Below are positions 51,215 to 60,523 of a DNA stretch of 64,000 nucleotides, one piece after another. Made by a program: the position numbers and the translations under genes. This stretch comes from Loigolactobacillus coryniformis subsp. coryniformis KCTC 3167 = DSM 20001. Its GTDB lineage: Bacteria > Bacillota > Bacilli > Lactobacillales > Lactobacillaceae. Numbering within the stretch: the stretch's first letter is position 1; each line of letters begins with the position of its first letter. The stretch lies in NCBI RefSeq assembly GCF_002706425.1, contig NZ_CP017713.1, positions 620,001 to 684,000 on the forward strand, in the 5' to 3' direction. The notes beneath the pieces are model-generated. The model saw only the letters and a list, made by a program, of their open reading frames with translations. It had not been told where the DNA came from and did not search any database.

Positions 51215-51337
51215 TTAAAGCTTGATCATTGGGTGTTCGCCACGATGATTGCAAATCTTTTTTGATTCACGAATATGTGTCCGATTGTACCCAGCAATGT
51301 ATAATGCGATCAAGGCGATCGTAATAAAAGCTGCCAT
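51215..51337 (-). CDS. Putative 40-residue membrane microprotein
   Basis: Reading frame with ATG 51337 preceded by AGGGAAGTG. The N-terminus is a single hydrophobic helix (AAFITIALIALYIAGY, residues 2-17), followed by a basic, polar tail (NRTHIRESKKICNHRGEHP). It has its own terminator 3 nt after the stop. Signal-anchored small proteins of this kind are common in lactobacilli. Function unknown; the evidence is the ribosome site, the hydrophobic profile and the terminator. Confidence 0.55.
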   Translation of the reverse strand: MAAFITIALIALYIAGYNRTHIRESKKICNHRGEHPMIKL

Positions 51338-51490
51338 AATTTCACTTCCCTACATGTATATGGCGCTTCGGGCAAAACAACTAAAAAGGGTGTTAGATTA
51401 CCTTTTTAGGTTTATTTGGTCGGAAAAGACTAGCATAGTACTTTGCCAACTTGCTCAAATATTCATACTAGAATAACATAATTTAGCGGA

Positions 51491-51525
51491 TTTGTAACCC
51501 TTTTTGCCTAAACTGCGGTTACAAA
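51491..51525. other. Inverted repeat upstream of tRNA-Arg
   Basis: TTTGTAACC (51491-51499) and GGTTACAAA (51517-51525) are perfectly complementary with a 17-nt loop. No T-run follows. A possible tRNA promoter (TTTACA-17-AATAAT) lies downstream at 51539-51567. Confidence 0.45.
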
Positions 51526-51575
51526 GGGAGTTCAGTATTTACAAGAACCCAAAATCATGAAATAATAGATTACAT

Positions 51576-51649
51576 GGCCCCTTAGCTCAGCAGGATAGAG
51601 CAATCGCCTCCTAAGCGATAGGTCACCGGTTCGATTCCAGTAGGGGTCA
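51576..51649 (+). tRNA. tRNA-Arg (anticodon CCT)
   Basis: 74-nt cloverleaf: acceptor GGCCCCT/AGGGGTC, D-arm AGCTCAGCAGGATAGAGC, anticodon stem ATCGC/GCGAT with loop CTCCTAA (anticodon CCT, reads AGG), and T-loop GGTTCGATTCC. CCA not encoded. Confidence 0.95.
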
Positions 51650-51656
51650 TAGTCGC

Positions 51657-51743
51657 AATAAGCAGATCAATTGAAGCACTTGACTTGATTAGACATTCAG
51701 TCTAATCAGTTTCGGTAGCTTTACGTTGATCTGCTTATTTTTA
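51657..51743. terminator. Large branched terminator after tRNA-Arg
   Basis: Outer stem AATAAGCAGATCAA/TTGATCTGCTTATT (14 bp, perfect) encloses a second hairpin CTGATTAGAC/GTCTAATCAG-type (about 51691-51710). A-run and T-run flank it on both sides, so it can end both the tRNA and the convergent 51741 gene. Confidence 0.75.
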
Positions 51744-51902
51744 TTCCCATTTATATAGTGGACCACCGTTCAGCTTGCGTTCGTTGATTTCTTCTAACGC
51801 TAACGGAAGGAATCGTGGTTGTGGCCGTTGAATACTATCGGCAAAATTTTTCGGCCATTCGCGGAGACGCCGGCCGAAACTTTTCTTTGCAGGTTTAGTC
51901 AC
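51741..51902 (-). CDS. Hypothetical small protein, 53 residues
   Basis: GTG start at 51902 is preceded by AAGGAGG at 8 nt. The product is basic and soluble (KSFGRRLREWPKNFADSIQR; ends NGGPLYKWE). Short conserved proteins of this sort are seen in lactobacilli, but I cannot name a family. It lies beside the CsbD-like gene on the same strand. Confidence 0.6.
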   Translation of the reverse strand: MTKPAKKSFGRRLREWPKNFADSIQRPQPRFLPLALEEINERKLNGGPLYKWE

Positions 51903-51947
51903 TAATACAACCTCCTTACAGTATAAGCCGAAAAGCAAATCAAATTA

Positions 51948-52163
51948 TTATTTGTGCTTGCGGTCTAACTTTTCTTTGGCGTCTTCAAACGATGCTTCAG
52001 CCGTGTCTTTAGCATCCGCAACTTTTTTCTTTGCTTTGCCTAGTAAGTCTTGCGCTTTACCTTTAGTTTCCTGCTTTTTGTCACCGGTAGCTTTACCAGC
52101 AGCTTTGTTTAATTTACCTTCTGCCTGTGTTTTAGCGCTATCTAAACGTTCTTCTTTAGTCAT
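51948..52163 (-). CDS. CsbD-like stress protein
   Basis: 71 residues, highly charged and Lys/Ala/Glu/Asp-rich, with the CsbD pattern KTQAEGKLNKAAGKATGDKKQE followed by KGKAQDLLGKAKKKVADAKD. Family members are general-stress proteins of unknown mechanism. ATG 52163 follows GGAGGAA. The frame is open upstream to 52307 but overlaps the aminopeptidase end and lacks a ribosome site. Confidence 0.88.
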   Translation of the reverse strand: MTKEERLDSAKTQAEGKLNKAAGKATGDKKQETKGKAQDLLGKAKKKVADAKDTAEASFEDAKEKLDRKHK

Positions 52164-52276
52164 TGAAATTCCTCCTTGTAATTGAGTTATATTACTTATA
52201 ATTAGTATAACTTCAACCCAAATATGAAGGCAAAATAAATGCAGCGCAAAATTTACGCTGCAAAGTAGTGACGTTT

Positions 52277-53527
52277 TTAATATTGATCTAACAATCCCGG
52301 TACCCAATTACCATTGCGGAAAATGGGGATTAGTCGGTCATCTTTGGTGTAGGCATCAATGGCCATGTCAGGTGCGCCAACCATGAAATCGACGTGTAAT
52401 TGACTTGTATTGAGCGCGGCTGCTTTCAATTGAGCATCGATCATACTAGTACCGTCTTTGATTGAGAAGGGATAGGCGCTACCAAAGGCTAAGTGATTAG
52501 CGGCGTTTTCGTCAAAAAGAGTATTATAGAAAATTAGCCCTGAACGTGCGATTGGTGTTGCTTCTGGTACCAATGCCAGTTCACCTAAATGCTGTGCTCC
52601 GGCATCGGTGGCTAATAAATGATCTAAGGCAGATTGTCCATGATCGGCATGAGCTGCAGTGATCCTACCGTTAGTGAATGTGAAGACCATACCATCGATG
52701 ATCGTGCCAGCATAACTTAAAGGCTTGGTCGCCGTAACGGTACCGTCAACGCGATAACGATCTGGTGCGGTGAAAATCTCTTCAGTTGGCATATTCGGCA
52801 TAAATGTTTGCCCGTGACTATTTTCAGAGGTTGCACCGCTCCAATTATAATTTTTGGGAAGACCAATTGTGAGGTCGGTTTTGGCAGAATAGTAATGTAA
52901 TCGATCAAGGGGTAATTGATTTAGTTTTGTTGCGTAGGCTTTCAGTTCAGCAGCGTGTTGTTGCCAAGCAGCGATAGGATCAGGTTGATCGATCCGTGTG
53001 ATCTTGAAGATCAATTGCCATAATTTTGTCACCGCGACATTGGGCGGCAAATCAGGAAAAACGTGGTGTGCCCAATCCACCCCTGCGGCAGCAACTACCG
53101 TCCAACTAAAGCGATTGGCTTGTAAAGCTTGCATTAGCGGCTGCTTGATCTGTGCTTGAGTTTGCTGGTAAGCAGCAATTCGTTCGGCTGGTAAGCCACT
53201 TAAACTACTGGGATCGGCTGACATAACGACGATTCGTGTTGCTGCTTTGTCTAACCAATCATTAACTTGTGCGGTGGCAACCTGATCGACAGTTGTCAAC
53301 CGTTCAGTGGCTGCATGAGCGATAAAAGCTTGTTGTGTCGCAGTATCTTGCCAGTTTACGATCACCTCAGCGGCGCCACGTTGATAAGCCGCAGTGGTAA
53401 TCAAATGGGCAAGTTCACTTTGTTCAACTTCGATTTGTAACATCACCGTTTGGCCAGGCTGGACATTACCGCCGACTGCGACGATCAGTTCGGCGTACTG
53501 CTGTAATTGTTGTTTAAAATGAGACAT
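52277..53527 (-). CDS. Aminopeptidase, M29 family (PepS/AmpS type)
   Basis: 416 residues of the thermophilic-aminopeptidase family. Metal ligands are visible in NMPTEEIFTAPD, LVPEATPI, FYNTLFDENAANHLAFG and the HVDFMVG segment near the C-terminus. Cytosolic, no signal peptide; expected to release N-terminal residues (Arg and aromatic for PepS) from peptides. Start ATG 53527 with GGAGGAAC upstream. Divergent from the TetR gene. Confidence 0.92.
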   Translation of the reverse strand: MSHFKQQLQQYAELIVAVGGNVQPGQTVMLQIEVEQSELAHLITTAAYQRGAAEVIVNWQDTATQQAFIAHAATERLTTVDQVATAQVNDWLDKAATRIVVMSADPSSLSGLPAERIAAYQQTQAQIKQPLMQALQANRFSWTVVAAAGVDWAHHVFPDLPPNVAVTKLWQLIFKITRIDQPDPIAAWQQHAAELKAYATKLNQLPLDRLHYYSAKTDLTIGLPKNYNWSGATSENSHGQTFMPNMPTEEIFTAPDRYRVDGTVTATKPLSYAGTIIDGMVFTFTNGRITAAHADHGQSALDHLLATDAGAQHLGELALVPEATPIARSGLIFYNTLFDENAANHLAFGSAYPFSIKDGTSMIDAQLKAAALNTSQLHVDFMVGAPDMAIDAYTKDDRLIPIFRNGNWVPGLLDQY

Positions 53528-53743
53528 AGTTAGTTCCTCCGTTTCACAACTCAGAAATAGGGATCATTTGACGTTAATACGCTTCGTCCTGAATATTCAC
53601 TTGTTATCTAAAATGTTATCAATGCATAGCTGCAAGTATAGTGTCGTTCGACTACTTAAGCCGGAAAACTTCAAATCGTGTTCGTTAAAAATTCATAAGC
53701 TTTTGTTATTGTAAGGATAATCAAAATATTAGGGGCGTGCGTC

Positions 53744-54358
53744 ATGGTTAGAAAAAAGCAGATTACACGAGAAAGAATTTTAACAGGTGCTTATCAATTA
53801 GTGGTTGCTCAAGGCTTTACTCATTTTACTGCGCGAAATGTGGCGCACGCAATTCATTGTTCAACCCAACCCCTATATCAAGAATTCGGTTCAATGGCAA
53901 ACTTAAAACAGGCAATTTTGTTAAAGCTACAACATTACTTAGTGAACGAAGTGTACAACCGCCAAGTTACTGGCGATCGGATGCTGGATATGGCACTGGA
54001 CTATATTAAATTTGCTCAAGATAATCCTGAATTGTATCATGTGATTTTCGTTGAGGATCATTTTGGAACCAATGCGATGCATGATTTTACTTACTGTTAT
54101 GGTCAACGATTGCTGGCACATTATAAACCAGCTAAACAACTGTCCGCCGCCGCTAGTGAAAATGTCATCACTGGGATGTGGATCATTGCCCAGGGAATTG
54201 CTTCGTTGGTATCATCTAGTTTCATTACGATCAGTGAGAAGCAAGCCATCAATTTATTGCGTGCTGCGCTATATGACTTCATCCACAATAATCGTTTGGA
54301 AGATGGTCAGATCACAGTCAATTCATTACAACAATTAGATCAACTAACCAAAATATGA
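53744..54358 (+). CDS. TetR-family transcriptional regulator
   Basis: 204 residues: TetR helix-turn-helix at residues 10-50 (RERILTGAYQLVVAQGFTHFTARNVAHAIHCSTQPLYQEFG), followed by an all-helical ligand domain. No efflux or transporter gene is adjacent; the divergent neighbour is the M29 aminopeptidase, and regulation of that gene or itself is possible. ATG 53744 after GGGGCG. Confidence 0.9.
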   Translation: MVRKKQITRERILTGAYQLVVAQGFTHFTARNVAHAIHCSTQPLYQEFGSMANLKQAILLKLQHYLVNEVYNRQVTGDRMLDMALDYIKFAQDNPELYHVIFVEDHFGTNAMHDFTYCYGQRLLAHYKPAKQLSAAASENVITGMWIIAQGIASLVSSSFITISEKQAINLLRAALYDFIHNNRLEDGQITVNSLQQLDQLTKI

Positions 54359-54394
54359 AAAAAGGGTTGCCGGCAGTTGCCAACAACTCTTTTC
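54357..54394 (+). terminator. Terminator of the tetR-type gene
   Basis: AAAAGGGTTG pairs with CAACTCTTTT (one G-U) around a 14-nt loop; the IS target site begins 4 nt after it. Confidence 0.8.
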
Positions 54395-54404
54395 AGATTA
54401 CATA

Positions 54405-55971
54405 CTAAAGGTTGAAAGTTAATATTCCCAATTGAGTCCCAATCTGTTGGGGCTTTTTTGTTATAAAAATAGACACGAAACACTCCGTATCTGTATAATT
54501 GAGTCGTCTAAAAAACAAACATACAGAGGAGTTTTCGTGCCATGTCTACTATACAACATTCTACCCCTAATATTCACCTAGCAATGCAACATTTTTCTAA
54601 ATTGGTCCAGTTACCTGACGTTTTACGTCGCGCTAATATCCATAAAACTCGTGGTATTCAGGTGCCAGTCCTGTTTGAATGGCTGATCACCACTATTTTT
54701 ACGCGCTATTCCATCTTTCGTGCCGAATCTGATCCACATTTTACTAAGAAAACCGCCCGCAACTGTCTCAATAATCGCCATACAAATTGGCAACGTCTAG
54801 TTATTTTACTCGCAGTGCGGCTAATTCAATATGTTAAACACTTTACGGATACCCGCCGTGCACAAGCGCTCATCCTAGATGATTCCTTATTCAAGCGTGA
54901 GTTCTCGCGTAAAACTGAGTTATTAGCTCGGGTTTTTGATCATAATCACCAGCGCTATTATCATGGCTTTCGTACGTTAACTTTAGGTTGGAGTGATGGG
55001 AATACTTTCTTGCCCGTTGATTTTGCGCTGATGTCATCTGGCAAAGCCAAAAATCAATTAGGTCCGATCAACCAATTTGATCCGCGTACATTAGCCGCAC
55101 AGCGACGAGCACAAGCCAAACGAAAAATGAATGAGGTTGCCTTAGAGCTAGTTGATTCGGCTTTAAGTGCTGGCATTAAAACTAAATACGTTCTGTTTGA
55201 TAGCTGGTTTGCTTCACCAAGACTATTTTTTGAGTTACTGCAACGCGGTCAGTTTGGTGTAGGTATGCTCAAACGCAGTGAGAAAGTTTATTTTCGTTAT
55301 CGTGGTCGCCAAATGGATGTTAAATCGTTGTACGAGCGCCTTCGGCGGAGTAAATGGCCTCAGCATCAGAATTATCATTATAGTCCCATTGTCACTTTCG
55401 AAGTTGGAGGTCAGCCCATGAAAGTTAAATTAGTTTTCGTTCCTAACCGAACAGATCACAGTCAGTATCTGGTTTTAGGTACAACAAAAACGACCCTAGA
55501 ACCTGACCAAATCATTCAACTTTATGGTCGTCGCTGGCAGATCGAGGGCTACTTCAAAGTAGCCAAACAATACCTGCGTTTTGATCAAACCCAAGTCCAA
55601 AGTTACGATGGACTGTGCGGCCATATGGCCATGGTCATGATGAGTTACGATATTTTAGCGCTGCATCAACGCGAACAAGTTGATGAACGAACGCTTGGCG
55701 ATTTATTTTATAATTTTGGCCGCCCGTTGCCGGATATTGAGATCGCAGTCGCTTTAGCTTGGTTGATGCGCCAATTAACTGGTCTAGGTGAAAAGTTAGG
55801 GCTCACAACAACCATCATTGATGAACTCTTCGATCAATTTATCCGAACACTGCCCAATAATCTGGCCCAATTATTGGGCAATGGCGTGTAATAACTGAAT
55901 TAACTAATTTTTAGTCTTCAAACTCAGGACTAGCAGGAGTTTGAAGTTATTTGGGTACTTTCAACCTTTAG
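54405..55971 (+). mobile_element. IS4-family insertion sequence (1567 bp)
   Basis: Ends CTAAAGGTTGAAAGT and its complement form 15-bp perfect terminal inverted repeats, flanked by the 7-bp direct repeat TTACATA (54398-54404, 55972-55978). Just inside the left end a terminator GTCCCAA/TTGGGGC plus six T (about 54435-54457) shields the transposase from outside transcription. A promoter TAGACA-18-TATAAT (54470-54499) drives it, and a hairpin CTTCAAACTC/GAGTTTGAAG lies near the right end. Confidence 0.93.
54542..55891 (+). CDS. IS4-family transposase
   Basis: 449 residues of the DDE_Tnp_1 type: first Asp in ILDDSLFKRE, second Asp in VLFDSWFASP, and the IS4 Y-R-E-K signature YGRRWQIEGYFKVAK near residue 320. 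ATG 54542 follows AGAGGAG. The gene appears intact and its promoter is inside the element, so the element may be active. Confidence 0.93.
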   Translation: MSTIQHSTPNIHLAMQHFSKLVQLPDVLRRANIHKTRGIQVPVLFEWLITTIFTRYSIFRAESDPHFTKKTARNCLNNRHTNWQRLVILLAVRLIQYVKHFTDTRRAQALILDDSLFKREFSRKTELLARVFDHNHQRYYHGFRTLTLGWSDGNTFLPVDFALMSSGKAKNQLGPINQFDPRTLAAQRRAQAKRKMNEVALELVDSALSAGIKTKYVLFDSWFASPRLFFELLQRGQFGVGMLKRSEKVYFRYRGRQMDVKSLYERLRRSKWPQHQNYHYSPIVTFEVGGQPMKVKLVFVPNRTDHSQYLVLGTTKTTLEPDQIIQLYGRRWQIEGYFKVAKQYLRFDQTQVQSYDGLCGHMAMVMMSYDILALHQREQVDERTLGDLFYNFGRPLPDIEIAVALAWLMRQLTGLGEKLGLTTTIIDELFDQFIRTLPNNLAQLLGNGV

Positions 55972-56424
55972 TTACATATCTGCTGCTTTTTCTGCTAAGC
56001 TTTTAGCAAAAGCTTCTAAGTGTTCAATGTCGTCTTCTTCGGCTTCGAGATCGACTTTAACGATATCGGCACCTTTTGTTGCACCAGTTTTTTCGAAAGC
56101 AGCTGCGAAATCATCAACCGATTTGCCAAAGCTGTCATCGTAGAAGGTATCGCCGGAACCACAGACACCATAAACCTTACCGCTAAGATCTTCATCTTGT
56201 AGATCTTCATAAAAATCAACGGCTTCATCAGGTAATTCGCCGTCACCATATGTATATGTTGCGACAATGCAGATATCAACGTCTGCGAAGTCTTCGGTAT
56301 CAGCTTGTGAAATTTCACTAACGTCAACATCGACGCCTAAATTTTCCAAAGCCTCAGAAACAATATCGGCAATTTCTTCATTATTGCCGGTCATACTTGC
56401 ATAAATAATTTTTGCACTAGCCAT
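55972..56424 (-). CDS. Flavodoxin
   Basis: 150 residues with the FMN phosphate loop YASMTGNNEEIADIV, the aromatic-rich TYTYGDGELPD loop, and GSGDTFYDDSFGKSVD. A small acidic electron carrier. Start ATG 56424 follows AAAGGAGC. Its stop codon TAA is part of the IS target duplication, so the insertion left the protein unchanged but replaced everything downstream. Confidence 0.95.
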   Translation of the reverse strand: MASAKIIYASMTGNNEEIADIVSEALENLGVDVDVSEISQADTEDFADVDICIVATYTYGDGELPDEAVDFYEDLQDEDLSGKVYGVCGSGDTFYDDSFGKSVDDFAAAFEKTGATKGADIVKVDLEAEEDDIEHLEAFAKSLAEKAADM

Positions 56425-56641
56425 CTGATCGCTCCTTTAACTCATTGTTTTCGATTAACAAAATCCGGCGAGCGCCTGTTATTTAAGGTTGTTCGTCTAT
56501 TTATTTGTTTGGTTCGATTCAGATTGATTATAGCAAAGATTCTGATAGATGAAAATGTTCCCGCGTGAATTAGTTCTGTTAGGAACCATTCTGCTTTCGT
56601 GCTAAAATAGGAAGGACGCTATTTTTTAGCGCGATTTTTTA

Positions 56642-57610
56642 GTGAAGGCGAGGCAACGATTGGCTATGAAAAAAGCGCAGCGACCGATTCCAATGAGTCG
56701 GCGGCAACGCGGCGGGCGCTTCATTTATTTACTGATGGCACAATTAAAAACGTCAGGAATCAATGATGCAGCTGTAGTGGTGGCTTTTTGGGAGTTACTA
56801 TCGCTGTTTCCGTTAATTATTTTTGCGGGTAACGTGGTCCCATTATTACACATTGATGGTCAAAATATACTTGATTATGCAATCACTGCAGTACCACCAA
56901 CGATTGCCAAACAGATTTTACCGATTGCAGAACACTTTATGCCTAAAAGTGGTAGTAATAATAGCTTGTTATCAATTGGGGCGATCGGGACTTGGTGGGC
57001 TGGTAGCCGCGGTATCAACGCGTTAAAACGGATGATGGATCGTACTTATGGTGTATTAGGACAACAAAACCCAATTTTGTTGCGGATGATCTCGCTGTTT
57101 ATGACGGTTTTATTGGCGATTGCTTTAGTTGCGATCGTGGTCGTTTTCAGCTTTGGTCAACAGGTGTTGGATTGGATCACACCGCTATTAAATATTCCTG
57201 ATACGTTGTCGAGTTGGTTCAGTACATTAAAATGGCCGGTAACGTCAGCGGCAGTTTTTTTGATGTTGGTATTGATCTACTATGTATTGCCGAATGTTAA
57301 ATTACGTTTACGTAGCGTTCTGCCAGGAGCTTTTTTGACGACTTTTGGTTGGTTGCTATTATCACAATTATTTTCGTTATATGTGCGATACTTTGCTCAA
57401 ACGGTGCTCAGTTACGGAACAGTCGGTTTCTTTATTGTTTTGTTGCTGTAGTTGGATTTTTCCGCCTGGATCATGATGTTTGGTGCGATGATCAACGTCG
57501 TTGTGCAGTACACCTTTTTTGGCGAAATTGGTCGCAATAAAGGCCGGATGCAACATATTCATTCGCCGAAAAAGGATGAAGCTGCCGATAAAGCACAAAA
57601 TACGGTATAA
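56642..57610 (+). pseudogene. YihY/UPF0761-family membrane protein, interrupted by an amber codon
   Basis: The reading frame encodes a multi-pass membrane protein of the YihY (BrkB/UPF0761) family. A TAG at 57449-57451 ends it after 269 residues (…VGFFIVLLL), where homologues have Trp. The same frame continues with family-like sequence (LDFSAWIMMFGAMINVVVQYTF, then a polar tail) to TAA 57610, giving 323 codons in all. A single TGG-to-TAG change explains it. The start is unclear: GTG 56642 or TTG 56660; neither has an ideal ribosome site. The truncated protein lacks the last helix. Confidence 0.8.
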
Positions 57611-57672
57611 TAAGTGAGAAGAACAACCTGATTCAAAAAATTAAGCTTTGATCAAGGAGGAGTATTTTCATA

Positions 57673-58557
57673 ATGAAGGTTCGTAAAGCAATTATTCCAG
57701 CCGCAGGACTGGGGACACGTTTGTTGCCAGCAACGAAAGCGATGGCTAAAGAAATGTTGCCGATCGTCGATGTGCCAACGATTCAATTTTTAGTCGAGGA
57801 AGCTAAGGCAGCCGGGATCGAGGATATCTTGATCATCACCGGTAAAGGCAAGCGACCAATTGAAGATCATTTTGACTCAGTGCCTGAATTGGAAATGGTT
57901 TTGAAGAATCGGCATAAGGATAAGTTATTGAAATTAGTTGAAAGTACCACCGATATCGGGGTACGGTTATTCTTTATTCGGCAATCTTATCCTAAAGGTC
58001 TCGGCGATGCAGTTCGTTTGGCTCAGGACTTCGTTGCCGACGAACCATTTGTGGTTATGCTCGGCGATGACATTACACAATCCAAGGTCCCATTGACTAA
58101 GCAGTTGATGAACGATTATGATAAAACCCACGCTTCCACGTTAGCGGTTATTAAAGTGCCGCATGATGAAGTTTCTAAGTATGGGGTCATTAAGCCCGTT
58201 GCGGAAACGGAAAAAGGGTTATACAACGTTCAAAGTTTTGTTGAAAAACCTAAACCAGAGCAAGCACCTAGCGATTTAGCTATCATCGGGCGTTACTTGT
58301 TTACACCGGAAATTTTTGATAGCTTAAATATTCAAAAACCGGATGCTGGCGGTGAAATTCAGCTGACCGATGCCATTGATCATATGAATAAAACCCAACG
58401 CGTATTTGCCCGTGAATTTACCGGCAAACGTTATGATACAGGGAACAAATTGGGCTACTTAACGACTAATATTGAATTTGGTCTGCAGCATCCCGAGATC
58501 AAAGACGAATTGTGCGATTACATTATTAAATTAGGGCATAAGTTAAGCCAAAAATAA
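57673..58557 (+). CDS. galU: UTP-glucose-1-phosphate uridylyltransferase
   Basis: Makes UDP-glucose for glycolipids, wall polymers and the Leloir pathway. 294 residues with [62 protein letters not shown] and [15 protein letters not shown] 57673 follows AAGGAGGAG. Confidence 0.97.
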   Translation: MKVRKAIIPAAGLGTRLLPATKAMAKEMLPIVDVPTIQFLVEEAKAAGIEDILIITGKGKRPIEDHFDSVPELEMVLKNRHKDKLLKLVESTTDIGVRLFFIRQSYPKGLGDAVRLAQDFVADEPFVVMLGDDITQSKVPLTKQLMNDYDKTHASTLAVIKVPHDEVSKYGVIKPVAETEKGLYNVQSFVEKPKPEQAPSDLAIIGRYLFTPEIFDSLNIQKPDAGGEIQLTDAIDHMNKTQRVFAREFTGKRYDTGNKLGYLTTNIEFGLQHPEIKDELCDYIIKLGHKLSQK

Positions 58558-58566
58558 TAGGTAATA

Positions 58567-58612
58567 AAATAAACGTTCAAGTGATCAGAAGTGATCCTTG
58601 AACGTTTATTAT
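58567..58612. terminator. Bidirectional terminator galU / YbjQ-like gene
   Basis: AATAAACGTTCAAG and CTTGAACGTTTATT flank an inner GATC/GATC pairing; A/T runs on both sides. Confidence 0.88.
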
Positions 58613-58613
58613 T

Positions 58614-58937
58614 TTACTTGAATTTTACCGCAGTTCCATAAGCAGCAATGGTTTCCATACCGTCAGTGATCGAGTCGGAGTCAAAACGCATCATGACCAC
58701 GGCATCAGCGCCTAAAGCAACTGCATTTTCACGGAGCCGCTCAATTGCTACATCACGCGCTTCCGTCAATAAATCAGTGTAAGCGTGGATCTCGCCACCA
58801 GCGAGACTCTTTAAGCCAGCACCAATATTGCGAGCAATGTTTTTAGATTGCGTGGTTAAGCCAAACACTTCGCTAATGATTTCATATTCATGCCCAGGAA
58901 TGTGCTCAGTGGTGGTGACTAAAATTTTATCGGCCAT
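58614..58937 (-). CDS. YbjQ/UPF0145-family protein
   Basis: 107 residues matching the UPF0145 family (putative heavy-metal-binding, pentameric): [65 protein letters not shown]. Function unresolved. Start ATG 58937 with GGAGGCG upstream. Confidence 0.9.
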   Translation of the reverse strand: MADKILVTTTEHIPGHEYEIISEVFGLTTQSKNIARNIGAGLKSLAGGEIHAYTDLLTEARDVAIERLRENAVALGADAVVMMRFDSDSITDGMETIAAYGTAVKFK

Positions 58938-58993
58938 AAAATCGCCTCCTAAGGAAATTTAAGTTTCAACCTAAGTTTATCATTGTAAGCGAT

Positions 58994-60391
58994 TTAACGA
59001 TAGATATTTCTTTTTTCTAACCGGACTACGGCTTCGACGCGTGCCGTTTGTGGAAACATGTCGATCGATTGAATATAGTCAACGGCATAGACTTCACTAA
59101 GACGGACTAAATCGCGGGCTAAAGTTGACGGATTACAACTGATATAGACAAATTTTTGTGGGCGACTATCAAGTATTGCGTGCAACAAAGCTTGATCTAA
59201 GCCAGTCCGGGGTGGATCAACGACTAAAGCATCAGGTGCAAAACCCGCGGCCAACCACTGTGGTAATAATTCCTCAGCCTTACCGACTTCGTATTTAGCA
59301 TTATCGATGTGATTTAAGTTAGCATTTTCCTGGGCATCGGCAATTGCTGCCGGCACAATGTCCATACCGCGGACTTCGCTAGCGGTATCCGCCAGCGACA
59401 AACCAATCGTACCAACACCACAATAAGCATCCACTAAGCTTTCGTGGGGAGCTAATTGTAATGCTTCACGTGCTAGAGCATACATCTTAGCTGTTTGGGC
59501 AGGATTGAGCTGGAAAAAAGCACGAGCAGATAATTTAAAAGTCAGGCCGGACAGTGTTTCCGTAATATAGTCATCGCCGGCAAGATTGAAGGTTTCTTCA
59601 CCCCAGATCAGCGAAGTTCGTCCTTGATTCAGATTTTGCATAATCGACGTGATCTGTGGCATTTTGGTGTGAATACGGCTCAGCAACTCACGTTTATGTG
59701 GTAATTTACGTGAATTGGTGATGAAAGTGAGTTGCAGGTGCCCAGTACTAAATGATTCGCGGACGACTAAGGTTTTGACGATACCAGAATTTTGTTCTTC
59801 ATTGTAGATCGGTACCTTTAATTCTTCTAACAATGCCACTACATACCGAATAACTTGCATCGTGGCTGGCCGTTGCGTGCTAAAAGTTTTCAAATCGACT
59901 AATTGATGGCTATGTTCTTGATATAAACCGGCGGCAACATGACCGTTTAGTTCACGTACCTGGAACTGAGCCTTATTACGATATTCATATGGCTCAGCCA
60001 TACCGATCGTTGGGAGTAGCTTGTAATGTTGATAACCGCGTGGCTTGAATTTTTCCAGCGATTGGCGAATAACATCGACTTTAAAGGCTAATTGAGCAGG
60101 GTAGCTTAAATGTTCTAGCTCGATACCACCAACATGACCATAGTAATCAGCGTCACGAGGCTCAACTCGCTGTGGACTTTTTTTACGTAGTGTATGAATT
60201 TTAGCGTTAACGTATTTGGGTGCCGTGGCAGTGACTTCGACTACAATGACTTCATCAGGTAAAGCGCCTTTTACGAAGACAATCGTCCGCTTGTAATAGC
60301 CGATTCCTTCACCGTTGATGCCGAGCCGTTTGATTGTCAAAGGAAAACGCTGGCCAACTTGAATGTCATGAAAATAAGTAATTTCTGGCAT
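58994..60391 (-). CDS. rlmD: 23S rRNA (uracil-5-)-methyltransferase, RlmD/RlmCD type
   Basis: 465 residues: N-terminal TRAM domain (residues 8-65), SAM-dependent methyltransferase domain with DAYCGVGTIGLSLA, DPPRTGLD, and the catalytic Cys in YISCNPSTLARDL. Cysteines that bind [4Fe-4S] in E. coli RlmD (the C..CGGC region) are absent: RVEPRDADYYGHVGGIELEHL. Start ATG 60391 after GGAGGCA. Divergent from recX. Confidence 0.9.
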   Translation of the reverse strand: MPEITYFHDIQVGQRFPLTIKRLGINGEGIGYYKRTIVFVKGALPDEVIVVEVTATAPKYVNAKIHTLRKKSPQRVEPRDADYYGHVGGIELEHLSYPAQLAFKVDVIRQSLEKFKPRGYQHYKLLPTIGMAEPYEYRNKAQFQVRELNGHVAAGLYQEHSHQLVDLKTFSTQRPATMQVIRYVVALLEELKVPIYNEEQNSGIVKTLVVRESFSTGHLQLTFITNSRKLPHKRELLSRIHTKMPQITSIMQNLNQGRTSLIWGEETFNLAGDDYITETLSGLTFKLSARAFFQLNPAQTAKMYALAREALQLAPHESLVDAYCGVGTIGLSLADTASEVRGMDIVPAAIADAQENANLNHIDNAKYEVGKAEELLPQWLAAGFAPDALVVDPPRTGLDQALLHAILDSRPQKFVYISCNPSTLARDLVRLSEVYAVDYIQSIDMFPQTARVEAVVRLEKRNIYR

Positions 60392-60488
60392 ATTTGCCTC
60401 CTAGATAGATTTAAATAAAGTTTTTCGTTAAATTTGCTGTTTTAGTATAACATAGCTCAATTGGAGTACAAGCAACGCGAACAAACAT

Positions 60489-60517
60489 TTGCATCTACTA
60501 TTAGGCTTGATATAATG
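60489..60517 (+). promoter_or_regulatory. recX promoter
   Basis: TTTGCA (60489-60494) and TATAAT (60512-60517), 17-nt spacer. It leaves a leader of about 195 nt. Confidence 0.6.
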
Positions 60518-60523
60518 AAAATA

